Positions 24,136 through 31,883 of a stretch of 46,891 nt of DNA are shown in pieces; the first letter of the stretch is position 1; the number at the start of each line of letters is the position of its first letter. A program made the translations under genes and the position numbers. The stretch comes from Oscillospiraceae bacterium (GTDB taxonomy: Bacteria > Bacillota > Clostridia > Oscillospirales > Oscillospiraceae): NCBI GenBank assembly GCA_017542425.1, contig JAFXXH010000045.1, forward strand, positions 1 to 46,891. Reading direction: 5' to 3'. The notes below the pieces were generated by a model. It saw only the letters and a list, made by a program, of their open reading frames with translations. It was not told where the DNA came from and searched no databases.

Positions 24136-24218
24136 CAAAGGGTTAAGCTCTTTCCACAACCGGGGAGGGCGGCGCGGCGGCTTTCCCCCGGCGGTTGGGG
24201 GCGGAGCTTAACCCTTTG
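24136..24218 (+). repeat. 83-bp imperfect palindrome between the binding-protein and permease genes
   Basis: The outer arms CAAAGGGTTAAGCTC (24136-24150) and their exact complement (24204-24218) enclose further pairing between CCACAACCGG and CCGGCGGTTGGGGG. It resembles a mobile palindromic repeat but I see no second copy in the window. A 14-bp palindrome GGAGGCGCGCCTCC (24244-24257) follows, just before the permease gene. Confidence 0.6.
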
Positions 24219-24283
24219 CACAGCGGCGCAAACAGAGGAGAGAGGAGGCGCGCCTCCCCCCCAGGGGAGAGCACAAGCGGCGT

Positions 24284-25876
24284 ATGAAAAAGTATATGCT
24301 CAAGCGGATCCTGTTCTCGATCTTCTCCCTGCTGGTCGTGGTCATGGTGGTCATGCTGCTGGTTTACAGCCTGATCGAGCGCAGCGTCATTTTCCAGACC
24401 GACGACCTGTGGAACAAGAAGAGCGGAAACGACCGGTCCATCTACGAGTACACCCAGTATCAAAAATACGGCTATCTGAACTGGGTGAACTACACCAGCT
24501 TCGTTCAGAACAAGTACATCGCCGAGTATGGCCCGGAGACCTATTCCAAGGAAAAAGCCTACACCAGCGACGTGAAGGCCGTCCAGAATGCGGAGACCTA
24601 CCAGGACAACGCCACGGTGCAGGAGTTCATCGAGAAGTATTCCGCAGAGGGCTACCAGATCAAATATCTGGCCCCGGAGGTCTTCAAATCCGGCCGCGTG
24701 AAGCCCGGCGGCACCGGCTATCTGCTGGCCGTGCAGGAGAAGAACCCCCTGCTGCGGCTGGTGGACTACATCGCCGGATTCTTCACCGTCGAGACGGTGA
24801 ACGACGTGACCGACCCGGAGCTGACCGCAGAGCAGCGGGGCATTCGCCTGGAAGCCGACCCCTATTCCGGCCTCTTCGCCGTGACGGGTTCCGGTACCAC
24901 CCACAAGTATCTCCTCTATTTTGACGAGCGCTTCCCCTTCGTCCACCAGAATTTCCTGCACATGAACCTGGGCACCAGCTTCACCACCTATCGCGGGCAG
25001 GAGATCACCGGCGTCATCGAGTCGCCCACCGGCGAGCTGAGCGCCATACGCCAGCAGTTCCCGGCGAAGATCGGCACGGACGAGTATACCAACACCGCCA
25101 TCGACTTCCACTCCGTCCGCTACAACACCGCCATCCTCAGCGAGATGGAGAAGCAGAACTTCACCGACAAGTACACGGTGTACAGCTACAAGCGCAGCGG
25201 CCTGAGCATGATCGAGAACTCCTTTGTCATCGGCCTGATCGCTACCGCCATCGCCTACGCCCTGGGTTTGCCCCTGGGGATGCGCATGGCCCGGCGGAAA
25301 GACAAGCTGGCCGACAAGCTGGGCAACCTCTACATTATCTTCATCATGGCCGTTCCCAGCCTGGCCTACATCTTCATGTTCGCCGCCCTGGGCACCACGC
25401 TCCTGGGCCTGCCCTATAAGTTCGCCAACGCCCAGGTGAAGATCCTGGCCTACGTCCTCCCGACCATCTCTCTGGCCCTGCCGCAGATCGGCAACCTGAT
25501 GAAGTGGATGCGCCGCTACATGATCGACCAGATGAACTCCGACTATGTGAAGTTCGCCCGGGCCGAGGGCATGAGCGAGAAGGAGATCTTCCATATCCAC
25601 ATCTCCAAGAACGCCTTCATCTACCTGGTCCACGGCGTCCCGGCCAACATCCTGATCTGTCTGGTGGGCGCGATCATCACCGAAGGCGTCTACGGCGTGC
25701 CCGGCGTGGGCCGTCTGCTGACCACGGCCCTGACCCAGCACGACAACGGCATCATCATCGCCTGCACCGTGTTCTACACCTTCCTGAGCATCATCTCCAT
25801 CATCCTGGGCGACCTGCTGCTGGCGAAATACGATCCGAGAATTTCCCTCTCTGAGGAAGGAGGCGGCGGAAGATGA
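24284..25876 (+). CDS. oppB: Oligopeptide ABC transporter permease (OppB type) with large extracytoplasmic insert
   Basis: An inner-membrane channel subunit, 530 residues against the usual ~310. The first helix is at about 9-31. About 270 mostly hydrophilic residues (34-305) follow before the conserved permease core begins at SMIENSFVIGLIATAIAYALGLPLG, so the extra domain should lie outside the membrane, where it could contact the binding protein. The EAA loop that docks the ATPase is clear at about 421-446 (YVKFARAEGMSEKEIFHIHISKNAF), and the conserved ITEGVYGVPGVGRLL is near the C-terminus. The start is ATG 24284; the nearest purine-rich site (AGGGGAG, 24263-24269) is 14 bases away, a long spacing. 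The stop overlaps the next gene's start as ATGA. Confidence 0.9.
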   Translation: MKKYMLKRILFSIFSLLVVVMVVMLLVYSLIERSVIFQTDDLWNKKSGNDRSIYEYTQYQKYGYLNWVNYTSFVQNKYIAEYGPETYSKEKAYTSDVKAVQNAETYQDNATVQEFIEKYSAEGYQIKYLAPEVFKSGRVKPGGTGYLLAVQEKNPLLRLVDYIAGFFTVETVNDVTDPELTAEQRGIRLEADPYSGLFAVTGSGTTHKYLLYFDERFPFVHQNFLHMNLGTSFTTYRGQEITGVIESPTGELSAIRQQFPAKIGTDEYTNTAIDFHSVRYNTAILSEMEKQNFTDKYTVYSYKRSGLSMIENSFVIGLIATAIAYALGLPLGMRMARRKDKLADKLGNLYIIFIMAVPSLAYIFMFAALGTTLLGLPYKFANAQVKILAYVLPTISLALPQIGNLMKWMRRYMIDQMNSDYVKFARAEGMSEKEIFHIHISKNAFIYLVHGVPANILICLVGAIITEGVYGVPGVGRLLTTALTQHDNGIIIACTVFYTFLSIISIILGDLLLAKYDPRISLSEEGGGGR

Positions 25877-26841
25877 GCAATCTGCAGGAGACCGTACAGA
25901 ACAGAGAAGAACTCTTCCAGTTCATCGACACCGACTCCATCACCTCCGAAAAGATCATCGCCCCGCGCTATTCCTACTGGCGCAGCGTGTTCCGGGTCTT
26001 CTTCCGCAAGAAGACCAGCATCGTCATGCTGGCGCTGCTGGTGTTCATCCTGCTGGTGAGCTTCATCATGCCCTCCTTCTGGCCCTATGACCCCTTTGAG
26101 AACGTGACCAACGCGGCCACCTACAGCCTCACCCCGGCCAAGGCCATGGACTACTTCGGCGGCTTCTCCTTCAAGTGGCTGCTGGGCACCGGCGCCATGG
26201 GCAACTCCATCCTCTACGGCATCGTTTCCGGCGCCCGGACCAGTCTGCTGCTGGCCGTCATCTGCGCGGCCATCAACATGACCATCGGCATCATCATCGG
26301 GGCGATCTGGGGCTACAGCAAGAAGTTCGACTCCGTCATGCTGGTGGTGTACAACATCATCGCCAACGTGCCCTACATCCTGCTGATCACGGTGCTGGTC
26401 TACGTCATCGGTTCCGGCTTCTGGAGCTTCGTCTTCGCCCTGACCGTCACGGGCTGGCTGTCCATCGCCTACTTCTTCCGTACCCAGGTGATGATCATCC
26501 GCGACCGGGAGTACTCCCTGGCCTCCCGCTGCCTGGGTACGCCGGTGAACCGGGTCATCAGCAAGAACATCCTGCCCTTCCTCACCAGCGTCATCGTGAC
26601 CCTGCTGGCCTCCGAGCTGCCCAGCTATATCTCCATGGAGGTCTTCCTGAGCTACATCGGCGTGGGCCTGAGCGCCAACGTCCCCTCCCTGGGCCGCATG
26701 ATCCAGAACGCCCAGAGCGCCTTCCTCACCTATCCGTGGCAGTTCTGGCCCCCCGTGGCCGTGGCCAGCGCCATCACCATCATCCTCTACGTGCTAGGTC
26801 AGAATCTGGCGGACGCCTCCGACCCGCGCACCCACATGTAA
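25873..26841 (+). CDS. oppC: Oligopeptide ABC transporter permease (OppC type)
   Basis: The second channel subunit, 322 residues, the usual length. The N-terminal cytoplasmic segment (about 1-45) precedes the first helix (IVMLALLVFILLVSFIMP), and the remaining helices follow after the substrate-side loop. The EAA-type loop reads YSLASRCLGTPVNRVISKNILP in the C-terminal half, and YISMEVFLSYIGVGL is the conserved later helix. The stretch TGAMGNSILYGIVSGARTSL matches the OppC/DppC pattern G-x-D-x-x-G-R-D-x-x-S-R-x-x-x-G-A-R, although the Asp/Arg positions are degraded. The gene starts inside the last codons of oppB with a 4-base overlap, so the two are translationally coupled. AGGAGG lies 10 bases upstream. 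Confidence 0.93.
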   Translation: MSNLQETVQNREELFQFIDTDSITSEKIIAPRYSYWRSVFRVFFRKKTSIVMLALLVFILLVSFIMPSFWPYDPFENVTNAATYSLTPAKAMDYFGGFSFKWLLGTGAMGNSILYGIVSGARTSLLLAVICAAINMTIGIIIGAIWGYSKKFDSVMLVVYNIIANVPYILLITVLVYVIGSGFWSFVFALTVTGWLSIAYFFRTQVMIIRDREYSLASRCLGTPVNRVISKNILPFLTSVIVTLLASELPSYISMEVFLSYIGVGLSANVPSLGRMIQNAQSAFLTYPWQFWPPVAVASAITIILYVLGQNLADASDPRTHM

Positions 26842-26853
26842 GGAGGCGGCAGC

Positions 26854-28653
26854 ATGAGCAACGAGACCAACAACAGGAGAGTGCTGCTCTCCCTCCGGAA
26901 CGTGGACGTGAAGTTCAACGTCCGAGGCCGCATCCTCACCGCCATCCGCAACGTCAGCCTGGACATCTATGAGCACGAGTCCCTGGCCATCGTGGGCGAG
27001 TCCGGCTCCGGCAAGTCCGTGCTGACCAAGACCTTCGCCGGGATGCTGGATTCCAACGGCTTCATCCCCAACGGCTCCATCATCTTCTCCGACGACGAGA
27101 TCTCCAAGACCGACGTGACCCTGACCCCGGCCAACCGCAAGCTGCTGGACCGGCTCATCGACATGCTGAACCGCCACTCCCCGCTGGAGCGCGGCGCGGC
27201 GGAATTCCGCGCCATCCGGGAGAAGGAGCACGCCATCGAAGCCGCCCAGGGCCTGAGCGTGGATGAGGAGGCCGACTTTGCCGCCCGCATCAAAGAGCTG
27301 GGCGACGACATCGTGGACCGGAACAACTACCTCTGGACCCTGGACCGCCGGGCCGACGCGGCGGAGTTCGCCGAGACCCAGGCGAAGATCCGGGCGCTGG
27401 CCGGGAAGAAAGAGGCCGTGGAGCGGGAGCGCGACGCGCTGAAAAAGCAGCGGGCCGCCGCCTACAAAGCGGATACCGCCCGGAAAGCCGCCGACCAGCA
27501 GGCCCTGCAGGCCCTCCGGGCGAAGCGCGAGGAAAAGATCGCCGCGCCGGACCAGGCAGGCAAGCCTTACGGCCTGCGGGACGACGTGCTGGAGCGCAAC
27601 CGGCGCATCGCCTATGAGATTTTGCTGTCCATTGACCGCTATCCCAAGCACGATCAGGTGCTGTTCCGCCGCCGTCTGGAGCGCAACTTCAAGTCCGCCA
27701 TGTGCATCGGCGAGAACCTGAACGACCCGGAGATCCTGAACCGCATCTTCGAGGACGTGACCTTCCGGGTGGAGTTCCGCAGCTACGACGAGGCGGAGAA
27801 CAAACTCCACGGCTATTCCATCATCGACTGCGCCAAGGTCAAGTACACCAAGGACTGGCAGCAGATTCGCGGCGCACGCATCGCCACGGTGTTCCAGGAC
27901 CCCATGACCAGCCTGAACCCGGTCATCACCATCGGCAAGCAGATCATGACCGTCATCCAGAAGCACCAGCAGTGCTCCAACGCCGAAGCCCGGGAGCGCA
28001 CCATCGACATCATGCGCAAGGTGGGCATCCCCAACCCGGAGGACCGCTTCGACGACTATCCCTTTGAGTATTCCGGCGGGATGCGCCAGCGCATCGTCAT
28101 CGCCATCGCCCTGTCCTGCCAGCCCAAGATTCTGATCTGCGACGAGCCCACCACCGCCCTGGACGTGACGATCCAGGCGCAGATCCTCCGACTCATCAAG
28201 GATCTGCAAAAGGAGCTGGGCTTCACCACCGTGTTCATCACCCACGACCTGGGCGTCGTCGCCAACATCGCCGAGCGCGTGGCCGTGCTCTACGGCGGAC
28301 AGATCGTGGAGATCGGCTCCGTGGAGGACGTGTTCTACGACCCCCGGCACCCCTACACCTGGGCGCTGCTCAGCTCCCTGCCCCAGCTCTGCGAGAAGGG
28401 CACGGACCTGTTCTCCATCCCCGGCACCCCGCCCAGCCTCTACAACAAGATCGTGGGCGACGCCTTCGCCCCCCGCAGCCAGTACGCCATGGCCATCGAC
28501 CTGAAGGAAGAGCCGCCCATGTTCCAGGTGAGCGAGACCCACTTCGCCAAGACCTGGCTCCTGGACCCCGCCGCCCCCAAGGTGGAGGCTCCGGCGAACA
28601 TCCAGAACCTGCACGAGAAGATTTCAAAAACCTACATCGAGTACGAAGCGTAA
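26854..28653 (+). CDS. oppD: Oligopeptide ABC transporter ATPase (OppD type) with ~250-residue insertion
   Basis: A cytoplasmic ATPase subunit of 599 residues; ordinary OppD proteins have about 330. The Walker A motif GESGSGKS is at 48-55, the Q-loop [12 protein letters not shown] at about 346-357, the signature YSGGMRQR at 406-413, and Walker B ILICDEPT at about 426-433. The C-terminal oligopeptide/dipeptide region ([13 protein letters not shown] and after) is present. The insertion occupies roughly 85-338, between Walker A and the Q-loop. It is charged and helical with coiled-coil character at about 170-230 ([20 protein letters not shown]). All catalytic residues are intact, so the insertion is probably a regulatory or docking domain. 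AAGGAGG lies seven bases before ATG 26854. Confidence 0.92.
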   Translation: MSNETNNRRVLLSLRNVDVKFNVRGRILTAIRNVSLDIYEHESLAIVGESGSGKSVLTKTFAGMLDSNGFIPNGSIIFSDDEISKTDVTLTPANRKLLDRLIDMLNRHSPLERGAAEFRAIREKEHAIEAAQGLSVDEEADFAARIKELGDDIVDRNNYLWTLDRRADAAEFAETQAKIRALAGKKEAVERERDALKKQRAAAYKADTARKAADQQALQALRAKREEKIAAPDQAGKPYGLRDDVLERNRRIAYEILLSIDRYPKHDQVLFRRRLERNFKSAMCIGENLNDPEILNRIFEDVTFRVEFRSYDEAENKLHGYSIIDCAKVKYTKDWQQIRGARIATVFQDPMTSLNPVITIGKQIMTVIQKHQQCSNAEARERTIDIMRKVGIPNPEDRFDDYPFEYSGGMRQRIVIAIALSCQPKILICDEPTTALDVTIQAQILRLIKDLQKELGFTTVFITHDLGVVANIAERVAVLYGGQIVEIGSVEDVFYDPRHPYTWALLSSLPQLCEKGTDLFSIPGTPPSLYNKIVGDAFAPRSQYAMAIDLKEEPPMFQVSETHFAKTWLLDPAAPKVEAPANIQNLHEKISKTYIEYEA

Positions 28654-28666
28654 GGAGGCGGGCGGT

Positions 28667-29611
28667 ATGGAAACGACAAAGAAAGAAGTGCTGCTCTCCA
28701 TCCAGAACCTGGATGTGGTGTTCGGCCGGGGCAAAAAGAGCTTCAAGGCCGTCTCCGACGTGAGCTTCGACATCTACAAGGGCGAGACCTTGTCCCTGGT
28801 GGGCGAGTCCGGCTCCGGCAAGACCACCATCGGCCGGGCCATCATGCGCATCAACCCCTGCTCCGCCGGGGCGATCTACTACAACGGCGAGAAGATCTCC
28901 GGCAAGCTGAGCCGCAAGGCCGACCGGGAGGTCATCCGCAAGATCCAGATGATCTTCCAGGACCCCGCCGCCAGCCTGAACGAGCGCGCCACCATCGAGT
29001 ACATCATCTCCGAGGGCCTGTACAACTTCCATCTCTATAAGGACGAGCGCGACCGCATCGCCAAGATCGAAAAGGTCATCCGGGACGTGGGCCTGCTGCC
29101 CGAGCACCTGACCCGCTATCCCCATGAGTTCTCCGGCGGCCAGCGCCAGCGCGTGGGCATCGCCCGCAGCATTGTCATGGAGCCGGAATTCATCGTGGCC
29201 GACGAGCCCATCTCCGCCCTGGACGTGTCCATCCGCGCCCAGGTGCTGAACCTGCTGAAAAAATTCCAGAACGAGCGGGGCCTGACCTATCTGTTCATCG
29301 CCCATGACCTGTCCATCGTGCGCTTCATCTCCGACCGCATCGTGGTCATCTACAAGGGCCGCATCATGGAGATCGCCGAGACCGAGGAGCTCTTCTCCTA
29401 CCCCCTGCACCCCTACACCAAGAGCCTGATCTCCGCCATCCCCATCCCCGACCCCATCATCGAAAAGAGCAAGCGCCTGTTCGTCTACTCCACCGATCTG
29501 CACGACTACTCCACCGAGCAGCCCGCCCTGGTGGACATCGGCAACGGCCACATGGTCTACGGCAGCCCCAGCGAGATCGAGAAGTACAAGGCCATCCGCT
29601 TCGGCGGCTGA
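28667..29611 (+). CDS. oppF: Oligopeptide ABC transporter ATPase (OppF type)
   Basis: The second ATPase of the importer, 314 residues, normal length. Walker A GESGSGKT is at 46-53, the Q-loop [11 protein letters not shown] near 104-114, the signature [13 protein letters not shown] near 153-165, and Walker [13 protein letters not shown] near 175-186. The dipeptide-transporter C-terminal region [16 protein letters not shown] is present. Unlike OppD it has no insertion. It follows oppD by 13 bases with AAGGAGG before ATG 28667. The last residues are followed by a short hairpin rather than an obvious strong terminator. Confidence 0.94.
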   Translation: METTKKEVLLSIQNLDVVFGRGKKSFKAVSDVSFDIYKGETLSLVGESGSGKTTIGRAIMRINPCSAGAIYYNGEKISGKLSRKADREVIRKIQMIFQDPAASLNERATIEYIISEGLYNFHLYKDERDRIAKIEKVIRDVGLLPEHLTRYPHEFSGGQRQRVGIARSIVMEPEFIVADEPISALDVSIRAQVLNLLKKFQNERGLTYLFIAHDLSIVRFISDRIVVIYKGRIMEIAETEELFSYPLHPYTKSLISAIPIPDPIIEKSKRLFVYSTDLHDYSTEQPALVDIGNGHMVYGSPSEIEKYKAIRFGG

Positions 29612-29661
29612 GCGAACAAAGAGAAACCATCAAACCGGAGGGGCAAGCTTCTCCCAAGGAG

Positions 29662-29700
29662 GGAAGGGGCTTGCCCCTTCCGCAGTTTTGCGGGTGTTTC
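29662..29700 (+). other. Hairpin after oppF, similar to a repeat-unit core
   Basis: GGAAGGGGC-TT-GCCCCTTCC, followed by GCAGTTTTGCGGG, can form a 9-bp stem with a short T-run four bases later. It may act as a weak terminator of the transporter operon. The stem and the CCGCAG after it resemble the unit at 3457-3487, so it may be a degraded repeat unit. Confidence 0.5.
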
Positions 29701-29741
29701 CGACCATCGGAAAACACCGCGAAAAACGGGAGGCGGAAGGC

Positions 29742-30992
29742 ATGAGAGACATCCACGACATCACCGAGATCCGCGTCAGCGACAAGCACCTGACAGCGCG
29801 CACCGTGGCCTTTGTGCTGGCCCTGGTGCTGGCGGTGGGGGCCATCGCCTTCGGCGTCAGCCGCATCGGCGCGAAGGAGCCGGGCTGGTACGACGTGGAG
29901 GCCGCCGGGGACGACGAGACCGTGCTCTTTGGCCGCGCCCTGCGCTTCCGCTACCGCTTTCAGGGCAGCTCCGCCGCCATCAACGCGGAGCTGCGGGTCC
30001 TGCAAGGGGCTTACAGCGCCGCCCTCAAGCGCTGCGCGGAGCTGCTGGACCCGGTGGAGCGCTACCACGGCGTGGTGAATCTGGCCAGCCTGAACCACAG
30101 CCTGGGGGAGACCCTGACGGTGGACCCGGCGCTGTTCGCCGTGCTGACCGAGGCGCTGGCGCTGACGGAGCGGGGGGAGGGCTACAGCCTCTTTGCCGGG
30201 GGCCTGTACGCGGAGTGGGACAGCATCCGCTATCTGGACGAGCCCCAGCCCTTCGACCCCCTGGAAAACCCCGACGAGGCCCGGCGGCTGGAGACGCTGG
30301 CCCAGCTGGCCCGGCGGCCCGGGGCCTTTTCCCTGACCGTGGTGGACGCGGAGACCTGCGCCCTGCGCCTGGACGCGGACGCGGCGGCCCGGACGGCGCT
30401 GGAGGAACTGGAACTGCTCGGCTGCATCCTGGACCTGAACCTGCTGCGGGACGCCTTCCTGCTGAGGATGCTGGCCGGGGAGCTGGAGCAGCAGGGTTAC
30501 ACCGAGGGCTATCTCAGCGCGGAAAACGGCCTGAGCCTGGCCCTGTCCGGCATGGAAGCCATCACCGTGGGGCTGTCGGGCCTGGGCGACAGGGGGCCGG
30601 AGTCCGCCGCGCTGCTGCCGCTGGAGGCCGGGCGCGCCTGCTGCGCGGTCCACGCCTTTCCCACGGCGGCCCTGGGCTATGGGCGCTATCAGCTGACCGA
30701 CGCGGCGGGGCGGACGGTCTACCGCCACCCCTGGCTGGCCTCCGACGGGGCCTTCCCCGGCGTGCTGCTGTCGGCGGCGCTGCTGGGGGAGGACCCGGTG
30801 GATGTCTGCTATGACGCCCTGCGGCTCTTTGCCTGCGAAACCCCGGAGGCGGTGGAGGCCCTGGCGTCCGCGCTTCCCGAAGCAGCGGCCTGGACCCTGG
30901 ACGGGGAGGCACGATTGGTGCATTTCAACGCCGGGGCTGCCGAAGCGGGGCTGGAGGCCGACGCGAACTACGGCTGGAGTCCGGCGGCATGA
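29742..30992 (+). CDS. Membrane-anchored protein with degenerate ApbE-like domain
   Basis: A 416-residue protein I can only partly place. A cytoplasmic N-terminus (1-19) precedes one membrane helix (about 20-42), and the rest should be extracytoplasmic. The segment ALKRCAELLDPVERYHGVVNLASLNHSLGETLTVDPALFAVLTEALALTERGEGYSLF has the spacing of ApbE flavin transferases (N-x-x-x-G, then v-DP-l-x-x-v-l-x-x-A-l and T-x-G-x-F), but the catalytic and metal-binding motifs I would expect are not evident. The C-terminal part ends with a domain rich in Ala and Glu. The start is ATG 29742 with GGGAGG eight bases upstream. Its stop overlaps the start of the phosphopantetheinyl transferase gene as ATGA, so the two are coupled. 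The function is unknown. Confidence 0.6.
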   Translation: MRDIHDITEIRVSDKHLTARTVAFVLALVLAVGAIAFGVSRIGAKEPGWYDVEAAGDDETVLFGRALRFRYRFQGSSAAINAELRVLQGAYSAALKRCAELLDPVERYHGVVNLASLNHSLGETLTVDPALFAVLTEALALTERGEGYSLFAGGLYAEWDSIRYLDEPQPFDPLENPDEARRLETLAQLARRPGAFSLTVVDAETCALRLDADAAARTALEELELLGCILDLNLLRDAFLLRMLAGELEQQGYTEGYLSAENGLSLALSGMEAITVGLSGLGDRGPESAALLPLEAGRACCAVHAFPTAALGYGRYQLTDAAGRTVYRHPWLASDGAFPGVLLSAALLGEDPVDVCYDALRLFACETPEAVEALASALPEAAAWTLDGEARLVHFNAGAAEAGLEADANYGWSPAA

Positions 30993-31606
30993 AGGTCCAT
31001 CTGCTGCGCATCGACGCGCTGACCGAGTCGGACGCAGCGGCGCTGCGGGAAGTCTTTCCCCGTCGCGTGGCGGCGGCAGAGCGGCTGGGCCGGGAGCCGG
31101 ACCGCCGCCGCGCCCTGGCTGCAAGCTGGCTGCTGCGCCACGCGCTGGGGCTGGAAGACGAGGGGCGCTTACAGTATGGCCCGCGAGGCAAGCCTCTGGC
31201 CGTGGGCTGCCCGCCCTTCAGCCTCTCCCACAGCGGGGACTATGCCCTGCTGGCGGTGGGGGAGGCGGAGCTGGGCGCGGACATTGAGCGGGTAGACCCC
31301 CGGCGGATCTGGGCGCTGCGCCGCCTGAGCAGCCCGGAGGAGGTCGCCTGGGCGGGAGAGAACCCGGCGCGCTGGTTTCAGCTCTGGACCTGGAAGGAGG
31401 CCGTGATGAAGGCCGGCGGCCTGGGTCTGGCCCTGTCGCCGCGCAGCCTTTGCGTCCTGCCCTTCGCGGCGGGCGAGCGCGTGGCGGCGGCGGGCGGGAC
31501 CTGGTACGCCGTGCCCGTGCAGGGGCCGGAGGGCTACGCCGTGGGGATCTGTTCCGCCCGTCCGGGGGAGTCCGCCGTCCTGCGGGACTGGAGCGGCCTG
31601 GCTTGA
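30989..31606 (+). CDS. 4'-phosphopantetheinyl transferase (Sfp/AcpT superfamily)
   Basis: Transfers phosphopantetheine from CoA to a serine of a carrier protein. At 205 residues it is close to the usual Sfp-type length. The motifs are in order: YGPRGKPLAVGCPPFSLSHSGDYALLAV (about 64-91), the metal-binding GADIERVDP (about 96-104), and the FQLWTWKEAVMKAGGLGL motif (about 129-146) containing the W-x-x-KEA signature. No polyketide, peptide synthetase or acyl carrier genes are nearby, so the carrier-protein partner is unknown; it might serve the fatty-acid carrier. It starts within the last codon of the upstream gene and is translationally coupled to it. Confidence 0.88.
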   Translation: MKVHLLRIDALTESDAAALREVFPRRVAAAERLGREPDRRRALAASWLLRHALGLEDEGRLQYGPRGKPLAVGCPPFSLSHSGDYALLAVGEAELGADIERVDPRRIWALRRLSSPEEVAWAGENPARWFQLWTWKEAVMKAGGLGLALSPRSLCVLPFAAGERVAAAGGTWYAVPVQGPEGYAVGICSARPGESAVLRDWSGLA

Positions 31607-31651
31607 CCTGACGGCTGGATGCGCCGGGCCTTGAAAAAAGAACCGGACTCC

Positions 31652-31687
31652 TGCTGTGGGCCGTCGGGGACGCCGGCCCCTACAGAC
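31652..31687 (-). repeat. Isolated short palindromic unit (TGTAGGG family)
   Basis: CTGCTGTGGGCCGTCGGGG followed by ACGCCGGCCCCTACAG is a leftward unit nearly identical to those at 3731 and 16567. The 277-base gap after the phosphopantetheinyl transferase gene holds this unit and the exporter promoter. Confidence 0.8.
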
Positions 31688-31799
31688 CCCGTCGCTTTGG
31701 CTGCGGACTTCTTTTTGTCGGCACATTTCCCGGTTTCGCAGCGGCTTTGACGCACAATCCGAACCACGTCCGGCGCATACGCAAGGTCTCGCGCCGCGC

Positions 31800-31828
31800 T
31801 TGCAATCTCCGACTGCATTTGCTATAAT
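31800..31828 (+). promoter_or_regulatory. Promoter of the ABC exporter operon
   Basis: TTGCAA (31800-31805), a 17-base spacer and a perfect TATAAT (31823-31828). Transcription should start near 31835. Confidence 0.8.
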
Positions 31829-31830
31829 AG

Positions 31831-31867
31831 AACTCCGTCTTTTGGTTTGACGGAGCTTGTTTTTTTG
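31831..31867 (+). terminator. Inverted repeat with T-tract at the exporter transcription start
   Basis: CTCCGTC (31833-31839) and GACGGAG (31849-31855) are followed by CTTGTTTTTTT. It looks like a terminator but sits directly after the -10 box, so a transcript starting near 31835 would contain only part of the left arm. It could end read-through from upstream, act as a short attenuator, or be an operator. I cannot tell which. Confidence 0.55.
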
Positions 31868-31883
31868 AGGGAGGGGAGGAAGG

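Noticed and set aside
24070-24924. 284-codon plus-strand frame overlapping the permease gene
   Set aside because: It overlaps most of the start of the OppB-type gene out of frame and passes through the palindromes.
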